DNA of 32,004 nucleotides from Zwartia sp. (GTDB lineage: Bacteria; Pseudomonadota; Gammaproteobacteria; Burkholderiales; Burkholderiaceae_B), in contig JAURZO010000149.1 in NCBI GenBank assembly GCA_030653405.1, forward strand, positions 1 to 32,004, in the 5' to 3' direction. The notes below the pieces were generated by a model that did not search any database, was not told the DNA's origin, and was given only the letters and a program-made list of their open reading frames with translations. Each line of letters starts with the position of its first letter. Position 1 is the first letter of the stretch. Position numbers and translations under genes: made by a program. Positions 15,701-24,457 of this stretch are shown here, piece by piece.

Positions 15701-17761
15701 ATGAGCAACGTCACATTAGGCCTTTACTTTGCATTGGGCTGTGGAGTTCTAGCGGTCTTATATGGTTTTTATGTCCGATCCTGGATCCTCCAGCAGGGAA
15801 CGGGCAATGCCCGGATGGTTGAAATCGCGGAAGCGATTCAGCAGGGCGCTAGCGCCTATCTTTCCCGGCAATACAAAACAATCGCAGTCGTAGGTGTTGT
15901 ATTGACAGTTCTGATAGCTGTTTTTATTGATAGTCTGACTGCGGTCGGCTTTGTGCTCGGTGCAGTGTTGTCAGGCGCTTGTGGCTTTATTGGCATGAAT
16001 GTGTCAGTGCGTGCCAATGTGCGCACTGCAGAGGCGGCCACAAAAGGATTAAACGAAGCGCTCAATGTCGCTTTTAAAGGTGGCGCGATTACGGGCATGT
16101 TGGTGGTAGGTCTGGGCCTGCTTGGTGTCGGTTTGTTTTATCTTTATTTACAGGCAACCGGCAAAGGGCAAAGCATGTCGGCGATCCTACATCCCCTAAT
16201 TGGTCTTGCGTTTGGCTCCTCGTTGATTTCGATTTTTGCCCGACTCGGTGGCGGGATTTTCACTAAGGGCGCCGACGTGGGCGCCGACTTGGTGGGAAAG
16301 GTGGAAGCCGGTATCCCCGAGGATGATCCCCGCAATCCTGCTGTGATTGCCGACAACGTGGGTGACAACGTGGGTGACTGTGCAGGGATGGCGGCCGATC
16401 TTTTTGAAACCTATGCAGTGACGCTGATCGCAACCATGGTGCTAGGCGCGCTGATGATCAAAGTGGCCACAGCGGAGGCCGTCGTGTATCCCCTGGTTCT
16501 CGGCGGGATATCCATCATTGCCTCGATCATTGGATGCTCTTTTGTTCGTGCAACGCCAGGCATGAAAAACGTGATGCCAGCGCTCTATAAAGGCCTGGTG
16601 GTCGCTGGTGTGATTTCGCTGGTGGCATTTTATTTTGCCACGAACTGGATGCTGCCCGACAACATACTGGCTGATGTGGGTTTTGCAACTGGAGGAAAAC
16701 TTCGCTTGTTTGGCGCGACTGTTGTGGGCCTGGTCTTAACCGCTTTGCTCGTGTGGATCACAGAGTATTACACCGGTACGGATTATGCGCCGGTCAAACA
16801 TATCGCAAAAGCATCGACTCAGGGTCATGGAACGAACATGATTGCAGGCCTTGGTGTCTCAATGCGTTCGACGGCCTGGCCCGTCTTGTTTGTTTGCGCG
16901 GCGATCTACTCTGCCTATTGGTTGGGTGGCATTTATGGCATCGCGATTGCGGCGACATCCATGCTGTCCATGGCTGGCATTGTGGTGGCACTCGATGCCT
17001 ATGGACCGATTACCGATAACGCCGGTGGTATCGCCGAGATGGCCGGAATGCCTCAGTCGGTGAGAGATATTACTGATCCGTTAGATGCTGTGGGTAACAC
17101 GACGAAGGCCGTGACAAAGGGTTATGCCATTGGATCCGCCGGCTTGGCCGCGCTTGTACTGTTCGCAGACTATACGCATACGCTTGAGGCAAACGGTCTG
17201 AAGGTGACGTTTGATTTATCTGACCACCGGGTGATCATCGGTTTGTTTATCGGTGGATTGATTCCGTATCTGTTTGGTGCTATGGCAATGGAGGCTGTCG
17301 GTCGCTGCGCGGGTGCAGTTGTCGAAGAGGTTCGTCGGCAGTTCCGTGATATCAAGGGCATTATGGAGGGAACGGCTAAGCCAGAATATGACAAGGCTGT
17401 CGATATGCTGACCACAGCGGCGATCAAGGAGATGATTATCCCTTCGTTGCTCCCTGTTGTGGCACCTGTCGCGGTGGGGTTGATTCTTGGCCCTGAGGCT
17501 TTAGGTGGATTGCTGATGGGAACAATTGTCACGGGCTTATTTGTCGCGATCTCAATGTGTACAGGTGGAGGGGCGTGGGATAACGCAAAAAAGTACATCG
17601 AAGAGGGGCACTATGGCGGCAAAGGCTCGGAGACACATAAGGCTGCAATCACTGGTGATACGGTTGGTGATCCCTACAAGGACACTGCGGGACCTGCGAT
17701 TAATCCCCTCATTAAAATCATTAATATTGTTGCGTTATTGATCGTGCCATTGATGATTTAA
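15701..17761 (+). CDS. hppA: Membrane proton-translocating pyrophosphatase, K+-independent type
   Basis: This 686-residue, many-helix membrane protein uses pyrophosphate hydrolysis to pump protons. The diagnostic catalytic loop is near residues 183-237 (GGGIFTKGADVGADLVGK, EDDPRNPAVIADNVGDNVGD). Other conserved blocks are DAYGPITDNAGGIAEM (432-447) and, close to the C-terminus, GDTVGDPYKDTAGPAINPL. The K+-dependence position reads GNTTKAVTKG, with Lys469 and Thr472. Lys at this site, in place of Ala, marks the K+-independent proton-pumping subfamily. A GAGGAG ribosome site lies eight bases before ATG 15701. It would couple biosynthetic pyrophosphate to proton motive force, complementing the soluble ppa encoded divergently. 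Confidence 0.96.
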   Translation: MSNVTLGLYFALGCGVLAVLYGFYVRSWILQQGTGNARMVEIAEAIQQGASAYLSRQYKTIAVVGVVLTVLIAVFIDSLTAVGFVLGAVLSGACGFIGMNVSVRANVRTAEAATKGLNEALNVAFKGGAITGMLVVGLGLLGVGLFYLYLQATGKGQSMSAILHPLIGLAFGSSLISIFARLGGGIFTKGADVGADLVGKVEAGIPEDDPRNPAVIADNVGDNVGDCAGMAADLFETYAVTLIATMVLGALMIKVATAEAVVYPLVLGGISIIASIIGCSFVRATPGMKNVMPALYKGLVVAGVISLVAFYFATNWMLPDNILADVGFATGGKLRLFGATVVGLVLTALLVWITEYYTGTDYAPVKHIAKASTQGHGTNMIAGLGVSMRSTAWPVLFVCAAIYSAYWLGGIYGIAIAATSMLSMAGIVVALDAYGPITDNAGGIAEMAGMPQSVRDITDPLDAVGNTTKAVTKGYAIGSAGLAALVLFADYTHTLEANGLKVTFDLSDHRVIIGLFIGGLIPYLFGAMAMEAVGRCAGAVVEEVRRQFRDIKGIMEGTAKPEYDKAVDMLTTAAIKEMIIPSLLPVVAPVAVGLILGPEALGGLLMGTIVTGLFVAISMCTGGGAWDNAKKYIEEGHYGGKGSETHKAAITGDTVGDPYKDTAGPAINPLIKIINIVALLIVPLMI

Positions 17762-17774
17762 ATCAAGGATTTTT

Positions 17775-17814
17775 ACTCACTGTGGCGATACGAAAAAGCA
17801 TGGTCACAGTGAGT
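17775..17814. terminator. Long inverted repeat at the hppA / GGDEF-EAL convergent junction
   Basis: Arms at 17775-17786 and 17803-17814 (ACTCACTGTGGC against GTCACAGTGAGT with one G-U pair) enclose a 16-base loop. The right arm lies in the last codons of the GGDEF-EAL gene. There is no T-run after the stem on either strand, so it is not a textbook intrinsic terminator. It may protect 3' ends or work with Rho in both directions. Confidence 0.45.
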
Positions 17815-20578
17815 ACAAAATTTGATCAATCGGTGCTGGTTTACCGTACAAATAGCCTTGATAAAGTTCGCAGCCTAATTCATGCAACCGCGCACGTTGT
17901 TCGATGGTTTCGACGCCCTCCGCAATAACTGAAATACCCAAGCTATTGCCCAGCGTCACAATAGTTTGGACGATGGCGGCATCACTTTCGTTGTTGACTA
18001 CATTGGTTACAAAACTTTGGTCAATTTTGAGTTGGTCAAGCGGTAAGCGTTGAAGATAGGATAAGGATGAAAAGCCCGTCCCGAAGTCATCTAGAGAAAA
18101 GCCAATACCATGTGCCTTGAGAATAGTCAGTTTTTTGATGAGACTTTCAATCTCATTGACCAGCATGCTTTCGGTTAACTCAAGTTTAAGTCTGTTGCCT
18201 GGCGCTCGGGTTTGTGTCAGGACAGAGAGGACGTGATCTACATATTTGTCTTCATGAAATTGCGTGGCGCTCACATTGACCGAGATTGTCAGGTGAGATG
18301 TTTTAGGATCTTTTGACCACAGAGCAAGCTGTTTGCAAGCAGTTTCGAGCACCCAACGTCCGATTGGGATGATGATGCCGGACTGTTCCGCAACTTGAAT
18401 GAAGTAACCAGGTGTGACGATGCCGCGTCTAGGGTGATGCCAGCGAATCAACGCTTCAACGCCCACTAGGACACCGAGGTGATTGATTTGTTGTTGGTAA
18501 TACAGCACGAAGTCTCCACGCTTCAGGGACTCGCGTAAATCGGCCTCAAGTGCCACGCGCGTGCTAATGAGTTTTTGCATGCCCGGATCAAAAAAACGGA
18601 TCGTTTGGCGACCCGCCGCTTTGGCTTGATACATGGCGACTTCGGCATGCTTGAGTATGGCAACTGCATCATCAGTCTCGGTGTCGGTCAGTGCAATTCC
18701 CAGGCAGCAGGAGCCTTGATATATCTCCGGATCGACAGTAAAAGGTTGATTTATTTCAAGGAGAATTTTCTGGGCAATGGCATCCGCTGCGCTGGCGGCT
18801 TCTTCTGATATTGCACTTAATCCAGAAAGAAGTACTACGAATTTGTCGCCACTAATGCGAGCAACGAGATCGCCTTCATGCAAAACCTCTGAAATACGTT
18901 TTGCGACCTCCTTGAGCCAAAGATCTCCCTTGTCGTGTCCAAAAGCATCATTCATCGATTTAAAGTCATCGAGATCAAAATAAATTAGCGCACATTGATA
19001 TTGAAGATTTGATCGTTCCTCAAGCGCAAGCGTCAGACGCTTCATCATCATGCGGAGATTGGCCAGACCGGTGAGAGCGTCGAAGTACTCCAGGTATTCA
19101 ATGTGATCGGACGCTTGTTTATTTGCAGTGATATCTTGGGTCACGGCAAGCAGGCAAGGCTCGTCGTTTAACAGGAGCGTATTCGCCGATGTTTGAGCAT
19201 AAATAATTTGTCCATGACTACCTACGAACCGAACCTCATATCGTTGACAAGAGCCCTGCTTTTGAATGATATCCATGAAGGCAGTCCGATCAGAACGTAA
19301 AGCCCAGATACCGAGTTCGAGCGAGGTCTTGCCGATCACCTGCTCTCGTTCCCAGCCAAATATTTTGGAAAACCCATCGTTAATGTCTATATACCTTCCA
19401 TCTCTGAGGCGTGTAATGCTGACGGCATCCGGACTCGTGCGAAAAATTGTTCGGTAGCGTGCTTCACTTTCGCGCAGAGTTTCTTGTCTTGCGGCTAATT
19501 CGGTGAGTAGACGATTAAATCCGCTGATGAGCATGCCAATCTCGTCCTGACGGAATACAGGCAAAGGCTTGAGTGCTGTGTTGCTGTTTGAGAGTTGAGC
19601 AAGCTGCTGTGCGGTCGACTGGAGTGGTTGCAACTGTCGCACGAGCATCCACCAGACCGCACTGCCAGAGATGATTGTCAGTAGCAAGGTGAATAAAAAT
19701 AATTGTCGCTCCATTTCTTTGACGGGCGCAAATGCAAGAGAGGTAGGTAATGAAACAGCAACGTACCAGTTAGGACTAGAGAGCGGTTTTACAGCGGTGA
19801 TGACCTCAATACCGCGCGGATTCTTGAAGATCTCGTTACCGTCATAGCCTTGAATAAATTTGTCGAGGATTGGGCTCACCATAGGCGCTGGCAGTAACTC
19901 CATGAGTCGATCCTTTTCCGAGCTCGCGACAATCACGCGATGAGTGGCATCGACCAAAAGAAAGTTGCTGGAACGGTGCGCATAACTATTTTCGATGCGA
20001 TCCATAAAGTTTGTCGTGCCTAGATTGATCACGCCAGCGAGTACTGCTACGACGTTGCCATCGACGTCTTGGATTGGCGTCCCCATGCCAAAGACTGGAG
20101 TGTTGAGTTGCCTGCCGATGACGGGTCGGCCAATGGTTGTCACACCATTTCTTAGCGCATTAGAAATGTAGTCACGATCGATGTAATTTACGCCGATACG
20201 GTCGAGGTCTATTGGCAATGACGCAATCGCCTCACCATTGATATTCGTGATGAATGTCCCGCCATTAAAAAGGCTCTGAAAAATTGGAAATTCATTCAGT
20301 TGATCTTGTAGATCGCGGGGCTGAGTGATGCGTCTCTGTGAGAGCGTCCGAGCCACGCGCTCGAGTGCAGCGACGCGTGCTGCAATTTGTTCCTGGATAT
20401 CGGCAGCCATCAACGATGCGACAGCGTACTGATGGTCACCCAAAATGCGCTGCATGTTTTCACGTTGGCTCTGATTGGCAAAATAGCCGAGAATCCAGAT
20501 GCTTGGTAAAAAAATCAACAACGTGAAAAACGTAATACGCGTTTTAAGTGAGTTTTTTTGAAAGCGCGTTAAATTCAT
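17804..20578 (-). CDS. dCACHE-HAMP-PAS-GGDEF-EAL c-di-GMP phosphodiesterase receptor
   Basis: This is a large inner-membrane signalling protein. I prefer ATG 20578 (924 residues); the frame also has GTG 20590 without a clear ribosome site. In numbering from the GTG: TM1 ~19-37, periplasmic double-CACHE sensor ~40-290, TM2 ~297-317, HAMP ~318-370, PAS ~375-490 (RYRTIFRTSPDAVSITRL), GGDEF ~500-670, EAL ~680-925. The GGDEF active-site motif is SGDKF (580-584), which lacks the usual Gly and Glu, so diguanylate cyclase activity is unlikely; it may still bind GTP as a regulator. The EAL domain keeps EALIRW (712-717), ELTESM, DDFGTGFSSLSYL, LKIDQSFV and AEGVET, consistent with active c-di-GMP hydrolysis. 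The ligand is probably a small molecule sensed in the periplasm. Confidence 0.93.
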   Translation of the reverse strand: MNLTRFQKNSLKTRITFFTLLIFLPSIWILGYFANQSQRENMQRILGDHQYAVASLMAADIQEQIAARVAALERVARTLSQRRITQPRDLQDQLNEFPIFQSLFNGGTFITNINGEAIASLPIDLDRIGVNYIDRDYISNALRNGVTTIGRPVIGRQLNTPVFGMGTPIQDVDGNVVAVLAGVINLGTTNFMDRIENSYAHRSSNFLLVDATHRVIVASSEKDRLMELLPAPMVSPILDKFIQGYDGNEIFKNPRGIEVITAVKPLSSPNWYVAVSLPTSLAFAPVKEMERQLFLFTLLLTIISGSAVWWMLVRQLQPLQSTAQQLAQLSNSNTALKPLPVFRQDEIGMLISGFNRLLTELAARQETLRESEARYRTIFRTSPDAVSITRLRDGRYIDINDGFSKIFGWEREQVIGKTSLELGIWALRSDRTAFMDIIQKQGSCQRYEVRFVGSHGQIIYAQTSANTLLLNDEPCLLAVTQDITANKQASDHIEYLEYFDALTGLANLRMMMKRLTLALEERSNLQYQCALIYFDLDDFKSMNDAFGHDKGDLWLKEVAKRISEVLHEGDLVARISGDKFVVLLSGLSAISEEAASAADAIAQKILLEINQPFTVDPEIYQGSCCLGIALTDTETDDAVAILKHAEVAMYQAKAAGRQTIRFFDPGMQKLISTRVALEADLRESLKRGDFVLYYQQQINHLGVLVGVEALIRWHHPRRGIVTPGYFIQVAEQSGIIIPIGRWVLETACKQLALWSKDPKTSHLTISVNVSATQFHEDKYVDHVLSVLTQTRAPGNRLKLELTESMLVNEIESLIKKLTILKAHGIGFSLDDFGTGFSSLSYLQRLPLDQLKIDQSFVTNVVNNESDAAIVQTIVTLGNSLGISVIAEGVETIEQRARLHELGCELYQGYLYGKPAPIDQILYSL

Positions 20579-20742
20579 AGCTGATCTCACTTGCTACGTC
20601 TGACAATGCAGGTTACACCTTTTTTTCTATCTAGCGCAGAGTAAAACAGTAAGTGAAATTTGTGCATAGGCGGTTCGGACTAAGCGCACTCACACAATAA
20701 GAGCAGTCGTTATTCAATAGGCATGCAAGCTCGGAGAATTAA

Positions 20743-21261
20743 ATGCTGATAAATGAACTGAAAGCACTGCGCACAACCTTGCTATTGATGATCATAGGTT
20801 TGTTATGCGTGTTCAACGCGCACGCAATAAACGTGGGCGACTCTATTCGCATGGGTGAGCTAGTCACTGTTGACGGTCAGACACTTTCTGCAGAGGATCT
20901 CAAAGGCAAATATCTTGCTGTTCAAGTCTGGGCAACGTGGTGTCCGTATTGCCATCGTCAAAACGCAAATCTTAAGGAGCTTGTTAAGCGGACTCAGGGC
21001 AGCAATTTACAGGTCATCGGGCTGTCAATCGATAAGAGTGCAGAGGTTGTTAAAACCTATGCGGCAAAATATGAGATCAACTTTCCATTAGTCATGATGA
21101 CGCCTGAATTGTCACAACAGATTGGAAAGCGTCGAGGCGTTCCGGAGCTATATGTGATTGATCCGACAGGCAAGGTCATTCAAAAAGACTTTGGTCAGAT
21201 GGTGGATCTAGATATTTTTGATCTGGCTCGGTTCGGTCGACGCGCTCCCGTTCAGCCTTGA
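20743..21261 (+). CDS. Periplasmic TlpA-like thioredoxin (SoxW-type candidate)
   Basis: This 172-residue thioredoxin-fold protein has an N-terminal hydrophobic signal ending at FNAHA and an active-site motif WATWCPYC (Cys67, Cys70). The AhpC/TSA-like block VIGLSIDKSAEVVKTYAAKY and cis-Pro segment GVPELYVID follow. CPYC is less common than CEPC/CGPC in TlpA proteins. It would reduce periplasmic disulfides, for instance in cytochrome maturation or on Sox proteins. It converges on the sox operon's last gene with 23 bp between stops, on the opposite strand, so it is probably not co-transcribed with it. A SoxW-like role is inference from location; a general TlpA/ResA role is equally possible. GGAG precedes ATG 20743. 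Confidence 0.85.
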   Translation: MLINELKALRTTLLLMIIGLLCVFNAHAINVGDSIRMGELVTVDGQTLSAEDLKGKYLAVQVWATWCPYCHRQNANLKELVKRTQGSNLQVIGLSIDKSAEVVKTYAAKYEINFPLVMMTPELSQQIGKRRGVPELYVIDPTGKVIQKDFGQMVDLDIFDLARFGRRAPVQP

Positions 21262-21284
21262 TATCGTTTTGTTTTGATACCGAT

Positions 21285-22244
21285 TTATTCGTTTTGAATC
21301 GAGAGATAAATGTTGTAGGCGTTCATGCGATTGGCGGCATTGAATAGCGGGACTTTCTCGTATTGAGACCAATCTGTCGCGGCATAAGCGTCGTCAAACG
21401 GTTCGAGCTCTCGCGCTGCACGCACCATGGCCTGACGAACAAAAACCAAATAGTCTCGTGTGAACTTTAAATCTTCATCAGGTGACTCTGAGGCAGGTCC
21501 ATGACCAGGGACGATTGTTTTTGCATCTCGGTTCAACAGCTTATCCAGAGATTTGATCCAGCCCAGACTGTCGGCATTGCCGACATAGGGGATCCGTCCT
21601 CGAAATACTAAATCACCCGCAAATAAAACCCTTTCGCTAGGAAAAAAAATCGCCAGATCGTCCGGCGTATGCGCAGGACCCATTTTGATGATGTCCACCT
21701 CGAGGCCTGATAATGTCAAGCGAATATCATCGCTAATCCAGCGGGTGGCGGGCACCAGTCGTGTTTGGTCATTGATCCAAGGTGCAAGCTCGGTACGCGA
21801 TGCTTGTAGTCTGAGTTGCGCCGTGTCCGAACCAAGATAATCCTTGGCACTATTTTGGGCAATCACCTTGGCGCCAATATCAACGAAACTCTGCAGTCCG
21901 TAGATATGATCGGCATGGTAGTGGGTGACGATGACGTATTGGATTGGTTTGTCGGTGAGTTTGCGAATTTCGGCGATCATTTGGGTGCCAAGCGCAGGGG
22001 AGCCCAGTGCATCGATCACGATCACACCTTGCGGACCAATCACAACACCGGCGTTGGAAATGAAATTACGGTTCAGAGGGGAACCTAAGGCCGAGACCCC
22101 TTGCGCATAGTAAGCGTGCGGTCCGACCTGTGTGAGTGTGAGTGGTGAGTCTGCGCTGAAGGCACTCACGCCAAAGATGCCTAAAAAAATCGTCAAGACG
22201 ATTTTATACAGCATGAGTGTTTTCAGGCGCAGGCTTAGCGTCAC
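21285..22244 (-). CDS. Periplasmic metallo-beta-lactamase-fold hydrolase, SoxH-like
   Basis: This 319-residue protein has an N-terminal hydrophobic export signal (YKIVLTIFLGIFGVSAFSA) and a metallo-beta-lactamase fold. The metal site is His108-x-His110-x-Asp112-His113 (VTHYHADH), with later ligands in MGPAHTPDDL and VPGHGPAS. The start is GTG 22244 with a weak GAG site; ATG 22214 is an alternative that still retains most of the signal. It lies 11 bp after the DsrE-like gene at the end of the sox operon, the position of soxH-type genes in other sulfur oxidisers. SoxH is not required for thiosulfate oxidation in the model organism, and its substrate is unknown; a thiol ester or persulfide is plausible. 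Confidence 0.88.
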   Translation of the reverse strand: MTLSLRLKTLMLYKIVLTIFLGIFGVSAFSADSPLTLTQVGPHAYYAQGVSALGSPLNRNFISNAGVVIGPQGVIVIDALGSPALGTQMIAEIRKLTDKPIQYVIVTHYHADHIYGLQSFVDIGAKVIAQNSAKDYLGSDTAQLRLQASRTELAPWINDQTRLVPATRWISDDIRLTLSGLEVDIIKMGPAHTPDDLAIFFPSERVLFAGDLVFRGRIPYVGNADSLGWIKSLDKLLNRDAKTIVPGHGPASESPDEDLKFTRDYLVFVRQAMVRAARELEPFDDAYAATDWSQYEKVPLFNAANRMNAYNIYLSIQNE

Positions 22245-22255
22245 GCTGTGATCAC

Positions 22256-22690
22256 TCAGGGTTTGATGTAAGCAAACTGTTGTTTACTCTGAAGGTCTGC
22301 CAAGCGAGCAACACCTGAGGGTGTAAAGTTTGCTTCGAGCAGGAATTGATCTCGCTTGAGGTTTCTGTTTTTGAGTGTGATTTCACATACCTCAAAAGTC
22401 ACGCCGCGTGAGACAAGTGCTGCGACTAAGGGCGCATATTCGGCTTTCGAATTTTTGTCTTGCGCGCCATCCATGACAAGATCCACACCTTCGGCATGCA
22501 TCACGACCGTAATCTTGGTGTTGGGCGCGACATCCAGATGATTGCGGATATTTCTGAGACCTTTCAGCCCTTGCGCCTGAGCATTATCAACGTGATACAC
22601 GACTTTGTTATCAACTTGTTGTGCCAAGACAGAAGTTCCAGACAGTCCCGCCCCAACGCAGAGGCATAGTGCGGCGATCATTGTTTTCAT
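22256..22690 (-). CDS. Periplasmic DsrE/DsrF-like protein
   Basis: This 144-residue protein has a clear signal peptide (MKTMIAALCLCVGAG to VLAQ). The mature domain matches the DsrE/F fold: VVYHVDNAQAQGLKGLRNIRNHLD, TKITVVMHAEGVDLV, then LVSRGVTFEVCEITLKNR. Cys102 sits where DsrE-family proteins carry a sulfur-binding Cys. DsrE relatives carry or transfer persulfide sulfur, mostly in the cytoplasm; an exported version in a sox operon suggests a periplasmic sulfur carrier. It is three bases after the soxB stop and 11 bp before the SoxH-like gene, so it belongs to the operon. Sulfur transfer is inferred, not shown. Confidence 0.85.
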   Translation of the reverse strand: MKTMIAALCLCVGAGLSGTSVLAQQVDNKVVYHVDNAQAQGLKGLRNIRNHLDVAPNTKITVVMHAEGVDLVMDGAQDKNSKAEYAPLVAALVSRGVTFEVCEITLKNRNLKRDQFLLEANFTPSGVARLADLQSKQQFAYIKP

Positions 22691-22693
22691 GAG

Positions 22694-24418
22694 TTACTCC
22701 ACCATTCCAGGATTGTTAGTTGCGCCTTTGATGACAGGCATATTGGGAGCTTTTGCGGCAACGGTTTTAATCTCGCGAAGATAGGTGGCCATCACGTCCC
22801 AAATGGGTTCGCCTCCAGCATCACGAGCGGCCTCTGAGACGGGAGCCCAACCCGCAACTTTGTATGTCTTACCTGCCTCAATGGCTTGATCGCCAATCCG
22901 CATGTCAGAGATGCGTTTGCCAGCAGAGGCTGTTGGATCAATGGTGTATTGCATACCACCCACGCGAACCATATCACCACCTTGCTGATAATAGGGATCA
23001 GGATTAAATAGGTTGTCAGCGACGTCTTCCAGCACTGTTTTAATTAATTCGCCGGTCATGGGTGTGACGGTTGTATAGGGATAAGTGATTGCAGTTTGAT
23101 CGAGTAAGTGTTCCATCGTGATCGTTTGTCCGGGCAGTAGGGTTGTGCCCCATCTGAAGCCAGGTGAAAAGGCAATTTCAGCACCTTTCATTTGAATCAA
23201 GCCATCCACAATGAGTTGATCGAAGGTGCCGTTGAAGTTGCCTCGACGATAGAGCGTGCCCTGAGCCGTTGCAAGTTTTTCACTTAACTTGGCCTCGTAT
23301 GGTGCACGGATTTTATTGATGAGTGCATCCATCGCAGTGTCGGCTGGCAAAAGGTCAGCGAACACAGGGAGGAGTCGATAGCGAAAATCGGAGACCTTGC
23401 CGTTTTTGACATCGAGATCGAGAACACCCAAGAACTTGCTGTTGGAGCCTGCGTTGGTCACGAGTGTCACGCCGCCTGGATTGGTGACTTTGACTGGAGC
23501 CGGCACGCCATCATGCGTATGTCCACCCATGATGGCGTCGATGCCACGTACACGACTGGCCATTTTTAAATCAACATCCATGCCGTTATGCGAAAGCACG
23601 ATAACAGCCTGGGCGCCTTTTGAGCGCGCTAGATTGACGGTCTTTTGCATGTTTTCTTCGTCGATACCAAATGACCAGTTTTCGACAAAATAGCGTGGAT
23701 TTGCAATCGGTGTGTATGGAAAAGCTTGACCGATAATCGCCACAGGAATTCCATTCATTTCTCGCATGACAAAGGCATCAAAGACAGGATCTTCAAAGTC
23801 AGTTGTTTTGATATTTTGTGCGACAAAATTGATTTTTCCGGCAAAGTCCTTTTCAACAATTTCTTTGACCCGTGCCTCACCAAGCGTCATTTCCCAATGC
23901 GCGGTCATGATGTCAACGCCGAGCGCCAAACACGCATCAACCATGTCTTGACCCTTGGTCCACAGGGCAGTGCCGGAGCCCTGCCAAGTATCTCCACCAT
24001 CCAGTAGTAATGCCCCCGGACGGTTGGCACGGACCTGTTTGATCAGGGTGGCCAAATGAGCGAACCCTCCAACCTTGCCATACTGTTGGGCGGCCTTGTC
24101 GAAATCCAGATAAGTCAGAGCATGCGCCTCACGCGTACCTGACTTCATGTCGTAAAACTTTAAAAAAGCGTCACCGACCAAGTGTGGTGGCTTTCCGAAC
24201 TGGTCGCCAAAGCCAAGGTTGACATTGGGCTCGCGGAAGTAAATGGGTTTGAGCTGTGCGTGACAATCAGTGAAATGCATGAAATGCACGTTGCCAAATT
24301 TTGGTACGTCATACAGTGACGAGGCTGCTTGTGCCCGGCTCGTTGCCGACCCAAGCGATAGACCAGCAGCCGAAGCAATGGCCATCAACTGTACAAATTC
24401 ACGACGACTCATACCCAT
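22694..24418 (-). CDS. soxB: SoxB, thiosulfohydrolase
   Basis: This 574-residue protein is a dimanganese enzyme of the 5'-nucleotidase/metallophosphatase fold. It releases sulfate from the sulfonate group bound to SoxY. The Tat signal is visible at the start (SRREFVQLMAIASAAG). Metal-site motifs are Asp51-x-His53 (HFTDCHAQL), GGDTWQGSG, SHNGMD and GGHTHDG. The family-specific ITAHWEMTLG-type segment (MTAHWEMTLG) replaces the GNHE motif of nucleotidases. The C-terminal 5'-nucleotidase domain covers roughly residues 375-560. AAGGAA precedes ATG 24418. It follows soxX by 39 bp and is directly followed by the DsrE-like gene. Confidence 0.97.
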   Translation of the reverse strand: MGMSRREFVQLMAIASAAGLSLGSATSRAQAASSLYDVPKFGNVHFMHFTDCHAQLKPIYFREPNVNLGFGDQFGKPPHLVGDAFLKFYDMKSGTREAHALTYLDFDKAAQQYGKVGGFAHLATLIKQVRANRPGALLLDGGDTWQGSGTALWTKGQDMVDACLALGVDIMTAHWEMTLGEARVKEIVEKDFAGKINFVAQNIKTTDFEDPVFDAFVMREMNGIPVAIIGQAFPYTPIANPRYFVENWSFGIDEENMQKTVNLARSKGAQAVIVLSHNGMDVDLKMASRVRGIDAIMGGHTHDGVPAPVKVTNPGGVTLVTNAGSNSKFLGVLDLDVKNGKVSDFRYRLLPVFADLLPADTAMDALINKIRAPYEAKLSEKLATAQGTLYRRGNFNGTFDQLIVDGLIQMKGAEIAFSPGFRWGTTLLPGQTITMEHLLDQTAITYPYTTVTPMTGELIKTVLEDVADNLFNPDPYYQQGGDMVRVGGMQYTIDPTASAGKRISDMRIGDQAIEAGKTYKVAGWAPVSEAARDAGGEPIWDVMATYLREIKTVAAKAPNMPVIKGATNNPGMVE

Positions 24419-24457
24419 TATGGTTTCCTTACAGCCAGATAATGACGATCAAGGCAG

